Below are positions 34,189 through 46,526 of a DNA stretch of 64,000 bases, one piece after another; the stretch's first letter is position 1, and every line of letters starts with the position of its first letter. The stretch lies in contig NZ_PQBZ01000002.1 of the NCBI RefSeq assembly GCF_002964665.1, positions 1 through 64,000 of the forward strand, given 5' to 3'. The position numbers were made by a program, and so were the translations under genes. The notes under the pieces are model-generated. The model was not told the origin of the DNA and did not search any database. It was given only the letters and a program-made list of their open reading frames with translations. This stretch comes from Pseudoalteromonas sp. T1lg23B. GTDB lineage: Bacteria > Pseudomonadota > Gammaproteobacteria > Enterobacterales > Alteromonadaceae.

Positions 34189-36621
34189 TTATAAGCTTAT
34201 GCTAAAACTGAGTTTAACGTTACGCTCTTCCCCTGGCATTCCACCTAGGAACATCGCTTTACTGTAGTACTTTTTGTTAAAGAGGTTGTTTAGATTAAGT
34301 TGTACAGTCCAGTTGTCAGCCGCGTAGCTCAATGCAGAGTCAAACACCGTGTAACTGGGGACATACCCGTCAGGGATACCGAATGATGTTGAATGCGTAC
34401 TTCGTTTATCAACATAATTTGCACCAACACTGAATTCTAGTGGGTGTGACAACGCAGCCCATTGCTGAGAGTAGCTTAGCCAAGTACCAGCACTAATATA
34501 CGGCACACCTTTTTGGCGGCTGTTATAAGTTGTTTTATTGTTTGGATTGGTTTTATCACGAGCATCTTGATAGACGGCATTTACATTGAGCTTCCAGTGC
34601 TCATCTAGGTGCGCATTTAAATCCAATTCAACGCCTTTAGTTTGCTCTTTACCATTGTAGAAATAGCGAGGCACATCCGCAGCGGACACCGCATCGTCAT
34701 AATCAGGGTTGTTATATTGTAGATTTGTGCGGGCACTCTCAAACACCACCAGTGATGCAAGTAGCTGATCGTCGAATGCTTTGAAGCGTAAGCCAATATC
34801 ATTACTCAGTGATTCAGAATCATCACGGTCTTGCTGCGTGCCAGATACGCTATCAAGAATGCCGTAAGCTGTTCGACCTTTTGCATGGTTGATAAACACC
34901 GAAAGGTTATCGGTTGGCATGTAGGTTAAACCCAGATTGTAAGTGGCGCCTTTGTCAGAGGTGTTTTGTTCAGGTGTCGGCTGTGCTGCACTGGCGCGAT
35001 AACGAGCATCGACACCAAAATGTTCGTAGCTTTGCTTAATTTCGTTAAATGCCACACCAACACGGGTGGTAAAGCCATTATTAAAATAGGCGACATGCTG
35101 TACCCCAGTGCCCCAAGCGCTGACGGTTTTATTGTAGTTGGCGGTATTAAGTGGGTCATGATCCTCGAAGCTGCCCTGCGCCCAATTAGGTGTTCTAATA
35201 TCTAAGATATAAGGTAATGTGCCCTGATATATCACTTCACCCTGTTTATTTTTAATCACTTTGTCCGCATCATAAATGGAATATTGCTTGAAGCGAATAT
35301 CACGATCTTCATAGTTGGCGTTGATCAGTAGTTCTTGATTTATATCTGCAAAATTAAAGTCATATCGCAGATCGGCGAAGTATTGCCATGAACGCTCGTC
35401 TGCACTGACCTTACGATATTCCTGACGTCTTGCTGCAAAAGGGTACAGTTGTCCATCTAGGACTAAGGGCGCACGAGGGGAGGCGTTGATAGTACCGTTG
35501 CGGTTCCAATAAACGTAGTTGTAAGCGCCCGTTTGACGGGCAAACCCAGTGTCATACTCTCGGTATTGAAGTTGCTGATTTAAGAACAGGTTGTCAGTCA
35601 AATAAAGGGTATGCGTTAACTTAACGCGTACTTCTTCTCCTTGGTTGTCACTGGCCATCGGGGAGATAAGTCCAGCGTGACCAAATGAGTAGGGTGTCAG
35701 TCCATCATTTGCCGCCAATGAACTTGCTAATTGCTTGCGCTGGTCGTCACTCAATTGGATACCCGCCCCGTTAGGGTCATTGATTAAATCCTCCCAAGTG
35801 ACTTGTCCTGCCGATTGGTTACCAACAGATTCAGCATTGTAGATACGAATAGGGTGTCCAATCGAGTCAACGGCAATGCTATCTTTGATATAAGCGGTGG
35901 CAAGCGTTAAATCTTGTTTGTCGTCAAGCAAATAGCGAAATGACAAGTAGGCCTCATCACGGTCATTGTTTAGCGCTCGAAAGCCGTCACTACGCTCATG
36001 TTTGGCGACAAAACGATATGCTAACTGCTCTGTGATACCGCTGGTTGAGTCCAAGCTCATGGCATAGCTTTGCCATTGGCCTAGTTCAATGTGCATGGTA
36101 TTGTGCTGCTCAAACTGAGGTTTTTTCTCAATTAAGTTAATAACCCCACCCGCGCTACCCATGCCGTATAAACCAGTGGCTGGTCCTTTTAATACCTCAA
36201 CAGATGCAACATTAGTCAACGATCGGGTTGGGTTGAAAGTGTTGCCGAGTCCCGCGCCGCCATACATGCCATCGTAGGTATAGTTTGCGCCTAAACCTCG
36301 CACAACAAGGTTGTCACCAATACCATAGTTGTTGCCAGCATGCGTGACCCCACTGATATTGCGAACCAAGTTCTGTAAGTTATTGGCACCTTGTGCTTTG
36401 ATCATGGCTTCGTCAATGATGACGACCGCCGCAGGGGTTGCCATTAATGACATGTTCGATTTTGTAGCCAGTCCAGAGTCCATAACCACATCATTTTGTT
36501 TGCCATAGACGCTGATGCGCTCCACGGTGGGTTCGCTGTCGTAACGGCTTTGTTCAGCGGCTTGTGCTGTGGCCCCAGCCAAGCATGCTAGGGTAATGAA
36601 TGATAGGTTAAAAGACTGCAT
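34189..36621 (-). CDS. TonB-dependent siderophore receptor
   Basis: An 810-residue outer-membrane receptor of the FhuE/FpvA type. A signal peptide (SFITLACLAGATAQA) is followed by a TonB box (VERISVYG) and the plug domain with VIIDEAMIKAQGANNLQNLVRNISGVT, VRGLGANYTYDGMYG, VEVLKGPATGLYGMGSAGGVINLI. The 22-strand barrel ends in NVKLSFSISL after the typical LNLNNLFNKKYY. A Fur-box-like site lies about 37 bp upstream, so iron repression is likely. The cognate siderophore cannot be told from sequence, and no TonB, ExbB or siderophore genes are adjacent. Confidence 0.94.
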   Translation of the reverse strand: MQSFNLSFITLACLAGATAQAAEQSRYDSEPTVERISVYGKQNDVVMDSGLATKSNMSLMATPAAVVIIDEAMIKAQGANNLQNLVRNISGVTHAGNNYGIGDNLVVRGLGANYTYDGMYGGAGLGNTFNPTRSLTNVASVEVLKGPATGLYGMGSAGGVINLIEKKPQFEQHNTMHIELGQWQSYAMSLDSTSGITEQLAYRFVAKHERSDGFRALNNDRDEAYLSFRYLLDDKQDLTLATAYIKDSIAVDSIGHPIRIYNAESVGNQSAGQVTWEDLINDPNGAGIQLSDDQRKQLASSLAANDGLTPYSFGHAGLISPMASDNQGEEVRVKLTHTLYLTDNLFLNQQLQYREYDTGFARQTGAYNYVYWNRNGTINASPRAPLVLDGQLYPFAARRQEYRKVSADERSWQYFADLRYDFNFADINQELLINANYEDRDIRFKQYSIYDADKVIKNKQGEVIYQGTLPYILDIRTPNWAQGSFEDHDPLNTANYNKTVSAWGTGVQHVAYFNNGFTTRVGVAFNEIKQSYEHFGVDARYRASAAQPTPEQNTSDKGATYNLGLTYMPTDNLSVFINHAKGRTAYGILDSVSGTQQDRDDSESLSNDIGLRFKAFDDQLLASLVVFESARTNLQYNNPDYDDAVSAADVPRYFYNGKEQTKGVELDLNAHLDEHWKLNVNAVYQDARDKTNPNNKTTYNSRQKGVPYISAGTWLSYSQQWAALSHPLEFSVGANYVDKRSTHSTSFGIPDGYVPSYTVFDSALSYAADNWTVQLNLNNLFNKKYYSKAMFLGGMPGEERNVKLSFSISL

Positions 36622-36651
36622 AAAAAATTCCGACTAGAAAACGAGGTTGCG

Positions 36652-36676
36652 AATATTAATGGTTCTCATTTAGATT
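36652..36676 (-). promoter_or_regulatory. Probable Fur box of the TonB receptor gene
   Basis: The core aatggttctcatt (36658-36670) matches the palindromic Fur half-sites AATGAT/ATCATT at 10 of 13 positions. It lies 31 to 55 bp upstream of the receptor start, where the promoter is expected. Confidence 0.6.
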
Positions 36677-36921
36677 GCAACAGAAATCATGTCGAATGAA
36701 TGACCTTTGTGAGTCATTAAAGCCAAGTTAACAGCACACTTACTTAATCGCGCGTTTTATTACATGAAGCTGATGTTTTATAAATAAAATCTGTCGCATA
36801 GTGGTAGAGTTGGGATCAGGCCTTTAAAGCGAGTAGATAGACGTTCTATAATAGAGCCTAATGTCCCGTGTCTTGTTTCTTAAACAACGGGTATCACAGA
36901 ATATATTTAAGGACTTATTGC

Positions 36922-37743
36922 ATGCACAAAACGCTCATAGTGATCCCCGCCCGATATGGCAGCACCCGTTTGCCGGGGAAGCCATTGTTGAAAATCGCAG
37001 GCAAAGAGATGTTATTGCGCGTTGCCGATATTGCGCGTTATGTGTGTGAAACCCAAAGCGAGTGTGACTATGTGGTTGCAACCGATGATGGGCGAATAGT
37101 CCAGTTGTGTGAGCAACATCAAGTGCCCTATCTGATGACATCAGAGCAATGTAATAGTGGCACGGAACGCTGTTTTGACGTATTGCAACAACTCACTGAA
37201 AAACCAGATTTTATTGTTAACTTGCAAGGGGATAATCCGTTGTGTCCACCTTGGTTTATCAGTGCGTTAATAGAGTCATACAAAGCCAGTGAAGTTGGCG
37301 AGGTGTTTACGCCGTATGTGGAACTAACATGGCAAGAGTTAGATAAACTAAGAGAAGTTAAGCAAGTAACCCCGTTCAGTGGCACAACCGTACAGATCAA
37401 CACAGAGCAACTTGCTCTGACGTTTAGCAAGAATATTATCCCAGCCATTCGTAAGGAAGCGTCGATGCGCCAAACGAGCACACTGTCACCAGTGAAAAGG
37501 CATATTGGCTTGTATGGCTATACAGCCAAAGCGTTGGAAGCATATTTTGCTATGCCTGAAAGTACCTATGAGCACTGTGAGGGGTTGGAGCAAATGCGCT
37601 TTTTGGAAAATAATATCGCCGTTAAAATGGTCAAGGTCGGCTATCAGGGTCGTACTGGCATGAGTGGAGTCGACAGTCCTGAAGACATTCAGCGAGCTGA
37701 GGCTATTATTGCCAGTGATGGTGAGTATAAACTTAACCCGTAA
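36922..37743 (+). CDS. KdsB-like sugar-acid cytidylyltransferase (divergent)
   Basis: A 273-residue nucleotidyltransferase of the CMP-Kdo synthetase fold. The N-terminal signature IPARYGSTRLPGKPLL and the C-terminal metal-binding GVDSPEDIQRAEAI are as in KdsB. The central motif, however, reads LQGDNPLCPP where KdsB normally has QGDEP. The length slightly exceeds the usual ~250, and no lpxK or Kdo pathway gene is near. It may act on a sugar acid other than Kdo, or be a second copy for a capsule or modified lipopolysaccharide. ATG 36922 is preceded by aagga. An unusual histidine phosphatase follows 66 bp downstream and probably shares the pathway. Confidence 0.85.
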   Translation: MHKTLIVIPARYGSTRLPGKPLLKIAGKEMLLRVADIARYVCETQSECDYVVATDDGRIVQLCEQHQVPYLMTSEQCNSGTERCFDVLQQLTEKPDFIVNLQGDNPLCPPWFISALIESYKASEVGEVFTPYVELTWQELDKLREVKQVTPFSGTTVQINTEQLALTFSKNIIPAIRKEASMRQTSTLSPVKRHIGLYGYTAKALEAYFAMPESTYEHCEGLEQMRFLENNIAVKMVKVGYQGRTGMSGVDSPEDIQRAEAIIASDGEYKLNP

Positions 37744-37809
37744 CGGCAAACGTATTTGCAATGATATATGGAGTGAGCATTAAGTGCTCCTTGATAACAG
37801 GATATTTCC

Positions 37810-38457
37810 ATGACAACACGCTTAATAGTGGTAAGACACGGCAATACATTTTTACCTACAGATACGCCCACCAGGGTTGGCGCTCGTACCGATCTTGATT
37901 TGGTTGAAACAAAAAAAGGTACAGCCGTTGGCCAATATTTATTGGCAAATGGTTGGATTCCTCATACCGTTTATGCGGGCCCACTAAAGCGTCATCAACA
38001 AACCGCCCAGTTGATATGTGCCGCGTTAGGTTTGCAGGCAGAGCATATTCGCAGTGAGGAATTCTTAAATGAAATTGATTATGGGCCCGATGAAAACAAG
38101 ACGGAGAATGACGTCATGTTACGTTTGGGTGATGGCAACTTAGATGCGGGCAAAGCTGTGATCGCTCGTTGGAACAGTCATGGAGAAGTCCCTAGCGGTT
38201 GGTTGGTAGACCCAGAAGAGCTGCGTCAGGGGTGGTTATCATTTGCTCAGACCATGTTACGTCATCAGCGCGATAAAACCACGTTAATGGTCAGTAGCAA
38301 CGGCATTATGCGTTTTAGTCATGTGATAGATAATCAGTTTAATGAGAGCAATCTCAAAGTCCCCACAGGTGGGATTTGTATCTTTGAAAATGAAAGTAAT
38401 CAGGAAGATGGCTGGCGCTGTGTTGCGTGGGGTAAGGTGCCCAAATTATCAGAGTAA
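37810..38457 (+). CDS. Histidine phosphatase family protein with an atypical second motif
   Basis: 215 residues of the phosphoglycerate mutase-like fold. The nucleophile motif RHGNTF (His about 11) and the phosphate-binding Arg in AGPLKRHQQTA are present. The usual second catalytic block (S-H-G-G) reads VSSNGIMRF, so the canonical second His is absent. EFLNEIDYGPDENKTENDV may carry the acid residue. It follows the KdsB-like gene with an AGGA site upstream. A natural inference is that it removes a phosphate from the sugar acid before CMP activation, the place of KdsC in the Kdo pathway. This is not shown by sequence. Confidence 0.8.
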   Translation: MTTRLIVVRHGNTFLPTDTPTRVGARTDLDLVETKKGTAVGQYLLANGWIPHTVYAGPLKRHQQTAQLICAALGLQAEHIRSEEFLNEIDYGPDENKTENDVMLRLGDGNLDAGKAVIARWNSHGEVPSGWLVDPEELRQGWLSFAQTMLRHQRDKTTLMVSSNGIMRFSHVIDNQFNESNLKVPTGGICIFENESNQEDGWRCVAWGKVPKLSE

Positions 38458-38461
38458 AGAC

Positions 38462-38487
38462 AAAGAGCACGATATGTCGTGCTCTTT
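38462..38487. terminator. Bidirectional terminator between the phosphatase gene and katG
   Basis: Perfect 11-bp arms aaagagcacga (38462-38472) and tcgtgctcttt (38477-38487) around a four-base loop. The outer A and T runs serve both strands. Confidence 0.88.
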
Positions 38488-38506
38488 AAGTAACAATAGA
38501 ATTCGT

Positions 38507-40720
<2,214 letters not shown>

Positions 40721-40877
40721 CTATACCTTATTGACTGAGGTTTAAAAATGACAAAGCACTTAGCTTGTGTGTGCACTCAGCTAAGCGCTTTGACTATATT
40801 TTAGACTATAAAGCGGATCTTCGGCGTAATACAGTGACTTATCTCGATTGCAGTCATCGCTTTTTTTCATGGCCTAG

Positions 40878-41258
40878 TCAGTCGTCGCGACGCTCCACAC
40901 GCCATGGAGGGTTGAGGCGGTTATCTCCAGCCCAGTAGAGTTTGATTCGATTACCGCTGGGGTCACGTAGCTGTGCTTCTCGCCATAAATAGCGTTTGTT
41001 TTCAGGTAGACTATCAAAGGAAATGCCGTTTTTTTGGAGCTCAGCGACCCATTCATCCAGTTGTTCATGCTCAAAATAAATGGTGCTGCCATTAGGATGC
41101 ATGTTGTCTTCAAGAGAGAGTGAAAAGGTTGCGCCATTTGGGCATTCAAAGCGAGCATAATGGGGCGTATCAACAATTTGCAAAAAACCCAATTGACGAT
41201 AAAACGCAGTGGCGAGCTCTATATTTTGCACGCCAAGTGTGATCTGATTCAAATTCAC
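40878..41258 (-). CDS. VOC family protein (glyoxalase/dioxygenase-like)
   Basis: A 126-residue vicinal-oxygen-chelate protein: NQITLGVQNIELATAFYRQLGF opens the first beta-alpha-beta unit and LRDPSGNRIKLYW closes the second. Members bind a metal and act on diverse substrates or as resistance proteins; the substrate cannot be read from the sequence. It lies between katG and the YbaN-like gene on the same strand. Confidence 0.85.
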   Translation of the reverse strand: MNLNQITLGVQNIELATAFYRQLGFLQIVDTPHYARFECPNGATFSLSLEDNMHPNGSTIYFEHEQLDEWVAELQKNGISFDSLPENKRYLWREAQLRDPSGNRIKLYWAGDNRLNPPWRVERRDD

Positions 41259-41336
41259 GACTTATCCTTCATAAAGCTTGATTTAGCCAGTATAAAAGGG
41301 CCGGTTAGATAAGCAATGCTTTGTCAATGAAAGACT

Positions 41337-41744
41337 TTATTTTGGATTGATGGCAGCTGGTGGATGTGATGGCTTAGAGCAAATGTAGGCCATTACCATC
41401 AGTTCACATAGGGCAACACAGATCAGTACCCACAGTGGTGGTGCATTATAGGTGAGAATAATGAACCCTAGTAACATTCCCAAGCCAGCGTAACATTTAC
41501 CCTTTACAGGGATCACTCGATAATCATGCCATTGTTGCAAAGTCGGACCAAACTTATTGTGATTGAGCAGCCAATTGGCCAGTCGAGGATTAGAGCGGGT
41601 AAAACAAGCCAGCGCAAGGATAAAAAATACCGTGGTCGGCATCACTGGAAGCACAATACCCACAAAGCCTAAACCAACAAAACTGATGCCAGCAACATGT
41701 AGCCAGAAACACCGATTGAAAAGCGCTGTTACTTTGTTTGCCAT
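41337..41744 (-). CDS. YbaN-like inner-membrane protein (DUF454)
   Basis: About 135 residues, starting at ATG 41744 (MANKVTALFNR); an in-frame GTG at 41786 is less likely. The DUF454 signature GFVGIVLPVMPTTVFFILALACFTRSNPRLANWLLNH is clear. Further helices (GLGMLLGFIILTY and PLWVLICVALCELMVMAYI) make it an integral membrane protein. Function in the family is unknown. Confidence 0.88.
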   Translation of the reverse strand: MANKVTALFNRCFWLHVAGISFVGLGFVGIVLPVMPTTVFFILALACFTRSNPRLANWLLNHNKFGPTLQQWHDYRVIPVKGKCYAGLGMLLGFIILTYNAPPLWVLICVALCELMVMAYICSKPSHPPAAINPK

Positions 41745-41874
41745 AGTTGTGCTCACTGCATGAGGTTGATGTTTAAAGCTTATCACAGCGCAATAAGTTT
41801 GCGAGTTTTTATCGCATCAGCGGTGATTGCCTCACTACTGATGCGTTTTGACACTATTGTAGAAGATTTAAGTG

Positions 41875-43101
41875 CTAGAAATAGTAGCCAATATTGATAT
41901 TAAAACGTCGCTCAGTATCATCACTGTCTCCGGCAATAGATCCGCCTACGAATGGTTGATTCTTCGCATTCACAAAGTCAAAGTAAGTGAAAAAACCACC
42001 TGCGGCAACCGACACTCCCGTGACATTCATCCAAGTGTCTTCACTATTGTCCGATTTGTCGTAAATAATACCAAAGTCATTGTAAAATTGCAGACCCGTG
42101 ATGGCCCCCCACTTTACCGGTAAGCTATAAGCGACGTTGAGGTTTGAGGTCATCGCTTCGGCTGCAATGCTGTCATAAAAAGCATAAGCACCAACGGCCA
42201 TGCGATCTATGCTCGCATCGTCCATATCGTAGCTGTATTCACCGTGTTGCAACTGAAAGTTCCAAGGGCCAACGTGGCTATTTACGTGCACGGCCCATGA
42301 GTGATAATCACCCGCTTTTTCTATACCGTTGTGCAAGCCGCCAGCTTGGCCGGAAAAGCCGACTTCGGTCGTGCCACCTTTGTGCTTGAAGTGATACGCA
42401 TAACGCCCAGCTAAGGTGTTGTATTCGCCTAATGGCTGAGTTGGGTCATCATACACGCCATCATCCGCATTACGGTATCCGACTATGTCATACGAATAGC
42501 GGTCGCTGCGGTCTTCAACATAGCCATCGACCCCACCTAGTTCATCATTTTTGAAAAAGCCGATGTCTAGCTGCCAATTGTCTTTGAGCTTACGCTTGAA
42601 CAACACGCCCAAATCATGGTCGTCTTCTAGGCCGATATAGTAGGTAGTGTTAAAGAAGTAATTGTGTGAATTGTAAGGCCAGTTGCCAAAGGGCACTTTG
42701 GTAATACCCGCTTGCACCTGCCAGTCTTTGGCAAAATCATAGCCTACGTACGCATATTTAACCGCGCTCATATAATCAAAAAAGCGAATTTCGGCATTCA
42801 GCTGAACATCGCCTATATCGCCAGAGAAATTGACCCTAAAAATATCGAAATCAAAATCACCACCACGATTTTTGTTGCCGTCATTATACGAAGTATGGCT
42901 AAAGTTGGTCCGTACTGCGCCGCCCACTTTTATTCCAGAAGTTTTTTTTGCTTCTTTTTCGCCGGACTTAGCTTCAAGTTTCTGTATTTGTTTCTGTAAA
43001 TCAGCAAGTTGCTGTTTTAGCTTTTCTATTTCCGCGTTATTTGCTTCAGATAGCGCTGGAAATAGGCCCATTGCGAGCACAAGAGGTGTTAATTTATGCA
43101 T
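41875..43101 (-). CDS. OprO/OprP-like outer-membrane porin
   Basis: A 408-residue porin with a signal peptide (LVLAMGLFPALSEA) and a short N-terminal coiled coil (IEKLKQQLADLQKQIQKLEAK), as in OprP/OprO-like and some marine porins. The barrel then begins (GIKVGGAVRTNFSH, FDIFRVNFSGDIGDVQLNAEIRF) and ends NINIGYYF with terminal Phe. Aromatic, acidic loops are plentiful. The preferred solute is not deducible. Divergent from the chemoreceptor gene. Confidence 0.88.
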   Translation of the reverse strand: MHKLTPLVLAMGLFPALSEANNAEIEKLKQQLADLQKQIQKLEAKSGEKEAKKTSGIKVGGAVRTNFSHTSYNDGNKNRGGDFDFDIFRVNFSGDIGDVQLNAEIRFFDYMSAVKYAYVGYDFAKDWQVQAGITKVPFGNWPYNSHNYFFNTTYYIGLEDDHDLGVLFKRKLKDNWQLDIGFFKNDELGGVDGYVEDRSDRYSYDIVGYRNADDGVYDDPTQPLGEYNTLAGRYAYHFKHKGGTTEVGFSGQAGGLHNGIEKAGDYHSWAVHVNSHVGPWNFQLQHGEYSYDMDDASIDRMAVGAYAFYDSIAAEAMTSNLNVAYSLPVKWGAITGLQFYNDFGIIYDKSDNSEDTWMNVTGVSVAAGGFFTYFDFVNAKNQPFVGGSIAGDSDDTERRFNINIGYYF

Positions 43102-43288
43102 GGTTACCCACTTTTGAGTTACTTTGATAGTTACTTGTATGTATAGGGTAGACTATTCTAACTAAATACCTCAAATTAGAAACAGTGATACGATTATAAA
43201 TAAATTCAAACTATTAGAAACTATCAGCTTGACCATATTGTGACTTGATAACTATATTTTTTATACGATAAATGTGGATGGTCGCGTT

Positions 43289-45247
43289 ATGAGTATTTCG
43301 CAAAAGCTGCGTCTGGCTTTTATTTCAGCGATTGTGTTACCCCTGCTAATTATTGCAGGGTTGATGATTTCGCAAACTCGACAAGCATCATTAGATAATT
43401 TTGCACAATTGGCAAATCGAGAAGCGCTGCAAATTGACAACGGCATCAGCATGTTTTTTGGCGAAATAGCGAAGAATGTAGATTATCTTGCCAGTCATCC
43501 AAAAATCCTAGCGGCGCGTACTCAGGTTAAAACATATTTAAATACCAGCGCGGCAACACAGCTCAACTCCATGCAAAACCACGAAATAGAAAAGTCTGCC
43601 TATCAGCAGTTTGAGCTATTTGGTCAAACTCACCCCGGGATTTCATACATTTATATGGGGAATGTTGAAGGTGGATATATTCAATGGCCGCAAGGTGAAG
43701 TCAACGCTCGATATGACCCTCGTACTCGGCCTTGGTATCAAACGGGTGAGCACAGTAATGGCGAAACAACCAGAACAGACGCATATTATTGGGCACCTGA
43801 TGATATGGTCATCGTCTCGACGGTGAAAGCCATCAAGGACAATGGACGTGTGATTGGTGTGCAAGGAATGGATGTTTCGCTCAGCGGTTTAACGGATATT
43901 GTGAAGAAAATTCGCTTAGGTGAGACCGGTTATTTATTGTTAGTTGAAAACACGGGCACAGTATTGGCGGATGCCAGTAATGCAGAGCATACCTTTAAAC
44001 CCTTAACAGAGATATCTGGCAGCGCTTTTGCTGACTTCGCAGATTATAACTCAGGAACCTACAGCACAAACGTGGATGGTAAGGAGTTTTTTGCGAATAT
44101 TTATACCTCAAAACGCTTGGGCTGGAAATTTATTGGGTTAGTGCAAAAGCGCGAAGTGATGGCGTCAGCCAATACCATGACCATCACTATCGTCGCATTG
44201 AGTGCGATACTAATAGCCGTGTTTGTGGCCTTGTCTACTTATATAGCTCGGCTGATATCTGGCCCCATTGTCGAGGTCAGTGATGGTCTAACGGTGATCT
44301 CGCAAGGGGGAGGCGATCTTACGCAGCGATTAGAGGTGGCGACCAAAGATGAAACAGGTAAGTTGGCCAATAGCTTTAATCTGTTTTTAAACCTTATTGC
44401 ACAATTGGTTACGCAAATTAACCAGTGTGCGCAGCAAGTGACACAAACCGCTCAGGCTACTTCCTCTCAAGCGGGAGAACTAACAGAATCTACTGTACAA
44501 CAGCAACAGGCACTGGAAATGGTCGCAACCGCTATAAACCAAATGGCTGCGACAGCCAATGAAGTGGCGGCCAGTTGTGCGAACGCTGCCGAGCTTGCAT
44601 CGCAAACTCAAAGTGCATCATTGTTAGGGCGAGAGGTGATCACTAAAACGGTATCCAGCGTAGCGGATCTTGCATCGGTGATAACCAGCGCGACTTCAGA
44701 TATCACACAATTGGATAGTGAAAGTGAAAATATCATGTCTATTTTAAGTGTGATCCGTGGCATTGCAGAGCAAACCAATTTGTTAGCGCTGAATGCCGCT
44801 ATTGAGGCGGCTCGTGCAGGTGAGCATGGTCGTGGTTTTGCTGTGGTGGCTGATGAAGTGCGGGCCCTGTCGCAAAGAACCTCTGAGTCCACCGAAGAGA
44901 TTGCGGCTCAACTTGATAAACTACACAAAATGACCGAACAAGTTTCACAAGATATGCGTAAGAGTTTACGTGCAACTGAACAAACTGTAGAGCTGAGTCG
45001 CTCTGCACAAACTCAATTTTCAGAGATCACTCAATCGATTCAAACCATCAGCGACGTAAATACGCAAATTGCGACCGCCGCTGAGGAGCAACAGCATGTG
45101 GCTGAAGATATCAGCCGCAATGTAGTGGATATTAAAAATGCAGCGGACAGTGTGACAGAAGTTGCTAATAACGCTGCGACAAGCGGTGAAAAAATGAATC
45201 AGTTGTCTGCTAAGCTAACAAGCTTGGTAGGGCAATTTAAAGTATGA
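43289..45247 (+). CDS. Methyl-accepting chemotaxis protein with dCache sensor
   Basis: A 652-residue chemoreceptor. Membrane helix 1 is [20 protein letters not shown] periplasmic double-Cache domain follows (about 40-280), with [22 protein letters not shown] and [26 protein letters not shown], as in amino-acid and small-molecule sensors. Helix 2 ([21 protein letters not shown]), HAMP, and a long signalling coil come next, with the highly conserved hairpin tip [20 protein letters not shown] and [19 protein letters not shown] start at ATG 43289; GTG 43274 is in frame. No chemotaxis operon is near, so it feeds an array encoded elsewhere. Confidence 0.95.
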   Translation: MSISQKLRLAFISAIVLPLLIIAGLMISQTRQASLDNFAQLANREALQIDNGISMFFGEIAKNVDYLASHPKILAARTQVKTYLNTSAATQLNSMQNHEIEKSAYQQFELFGQTHPGISYIYMGNVEGGYIQWPQGEVNARYDPRTRPWYQTGEHSNGETTRTDAYYWAPDDMVIVSTVKAIKDNGRVIGVQGMDVSLSGLTDIVKKIRLGETGYLLLVENTGTVLADASNAEHTFKPLTEISGSAFADFADYNSGTYSTNVDGKEFFANIYTSKRLGWKFIGLVQKREVMASANTMTITIVALSAILIAVFVALSTYIARLISGPIVEVSDGLTVISQGGGDLTQRLEVATKDETGKLANSFNLFLNLIAQLVTQINQCAQQVTQTAQATSSQAGELTESTVQQQQALEMVATAINQMAATANEVAASCANAAELASQTQSASLLGREVITKTVSSVADLASVITSATSDITQLDSESENIMSILSVIRGIAEQTNLLALNAAIEAARAGEHGRGFAVVADEVRALSQRTSESTEEIAAQLDKLHKMTEQVSQDMRKSLRATEQTVELSRSAQTQFSEITQSIQTISDVNTQIATAAEEQQHVAEDISRNVVDIKNAADSVTEVANNAATSGEKMNQLSAKLTSLVGQFKV

Positions 45248-45268
45248 CAAGCTTTACCTCACTATAAT

Positions 45269-45303
45269 GGCCAATGATGAGTATCCTTCATCTTGGCCGT
45301 TAT
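45269..45303 (+). terminator. Terminator after the chemoreceptor gene
   Basis: Arms ggccaatgatga and tcatcttggcc (one unpaired base) around a short loop, followed by gttatttattt. It lies 21 bp after the stop codon. Confidence 0.7.
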
Positions 45304-45371
45304 TTATTTACTCTCAAGGTACTTATTCGGTAATGTAGCAGACAGTAAGTAATTCAATAACAAGGTGAGAT

Positions 45372-46223
45372 ATGGAATTATCAGCATCAGTTTCGATTCG
45401 ACATACTGAAAGTGGACTTGAATACATTAATGTCGATAGTCCGTTATGCACAGGCAAAGTGTTTTTACAGGGGGCGCAACTCAGTGAGTTTACGCCAAAG
45501 GGCAAGCACAGTCTGATCTGGGTGTCGGCTGATGAAGATTACCAAGAGGGAAAGGCAATTCGTGGTGGTATTCCCATTTGTTGGCCTTGGTTTGGCGTAC
45601 ATGAAAAAGTCGATTGGCCGATTCATGGCGTGGCACGCAAGCTACTTTGGCGTGCTGAGAGTGTAGATGAGCACAGCGACCATATTTTAGTTCGTTTATC
45701 GTTGCCTATGCGCTCAGTGGACAAGACCTTCTGGCCATATGAATCTAAACTAGAAGTGGAGTTTAGGTTTTCCGAGCAACTTGAAGTTCGTTTGACCAAC
45801 ACCAATTTAGGAAAAGAACCATTTACCTTATCCCAAGCGTTGCACACTTACTTTCCAACTTCAGCGATTGAACAAACGCAAGTGGATGGTTTACAGGGCG
45901 CGCGTTATATCGAGTTTGGTGAAGGCCCGTTTACGCAACATGATGTGATTACATTTACGCGTGAAACAGACATGGTGTATACGCAAGCTAAAGCTGTGCA
46001 AACAATTCATACTCCAGAAGGGGTAATTGAAGTGGCCAGAGAAAACTCAACTTCTTGTGTGCTTTGGAACCCTTGGGTAGAAAAATCTAAACGGCTCACT
46101 AATTTCCGTGATGATGAATATCATACTATGTTGTGTTTAGAAGCGGCTAACGTGCTGGAAGATAAAGCGTGTGTAGAGCCTGGGCAAAGTCATACCTTGG
46201 CGACGATCATACGTTGGCTATGA
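45372..46223 (+). CDS. yeaD: D-hexose-6-phosphate mutarotase
   Basis: 283 residues of the aldose-1-epimerase-like fold. It interconverts anomers of glucose-6-phosphate. Motifs include QLSEFTPKGKHSLIWVS, AIRGGIPICWPWFG, WPIHGVARKLLW (His), SQALHTYFPTSAI (His) and CVLWNPWVEKSK, all typical of YeaD. A strong terminator follows. Confidence 0.92.
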   Translation: MELSASVSIRHTESGLEYINVDSPLCTGKVFLQGAQLSEFTPKGKHSLIWVSADEDYQEGKAIRGGIPICWPWFGVHEKVDWPIHGVARKLLWRAESVDEHSDHILVRLSLPMRSVDKTFWPYESKLEVEFRFSEQLEVRLTNTNLGKEPFTLSQALHTYFPTSAIEQTQVDGLQGARYIEFGEGPFTQHDVITFTRETDMVYTQAKAVQTIHTPEGVIEVARENSTSCVLWNPWVEKSKRLTNFRDDEYHTMLCLEAANVLEDKACVEPGQSHTLATIIRWL

Positions 46224-46235
46224 CCTTTTTAATAC

Positions 46236-46284
46236 ATGCCATGCGCTTAGTGTATGCTCACTAAGCGTGTGGCATGGCGTTTTT
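46236..46284 (+). terminator. Intrinsic terminator of yeaD
   Basis: Long stem atgccatgcgcttagtg (46236-46252) pairs with cactaagcgtgtggcat (46259-46275) with one mismatch, followed by ggcgttttt. Confidence 0.85.
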
Positions 46285-46526
46285 ATCAGTAAGTGCTTAG
46301 TCCTAATACTTTCAATTGTCTTCATAATTTTGACTCTCTCGTTACATAACTAAAGTTGTCTATACAAGCTATACTCTCATACGATTCAAGGCGGTCCGTG
46401 CCCAGTGATAGGGAATGACATGGCATAGTCGTCATCATTACTTACAATTTTATTTCTGTGTCAGGCAAGTTAACGCTGATTATTTGGCATACTGACTACA
46501 TCCAAGCTTTTGAGGTTTTAGAATTT
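46285..46526. other. Intergenic region upstream of the metalloprotease gene
   Basis: With the preceding terminator the gap after yeaD is 303 bp. I see no gene. An in-frame ATG at 46458 would extend the next protein by 23 residues but would hide its signal peptide, so I leave the region as promoter and leader. Confidence 0.45.
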
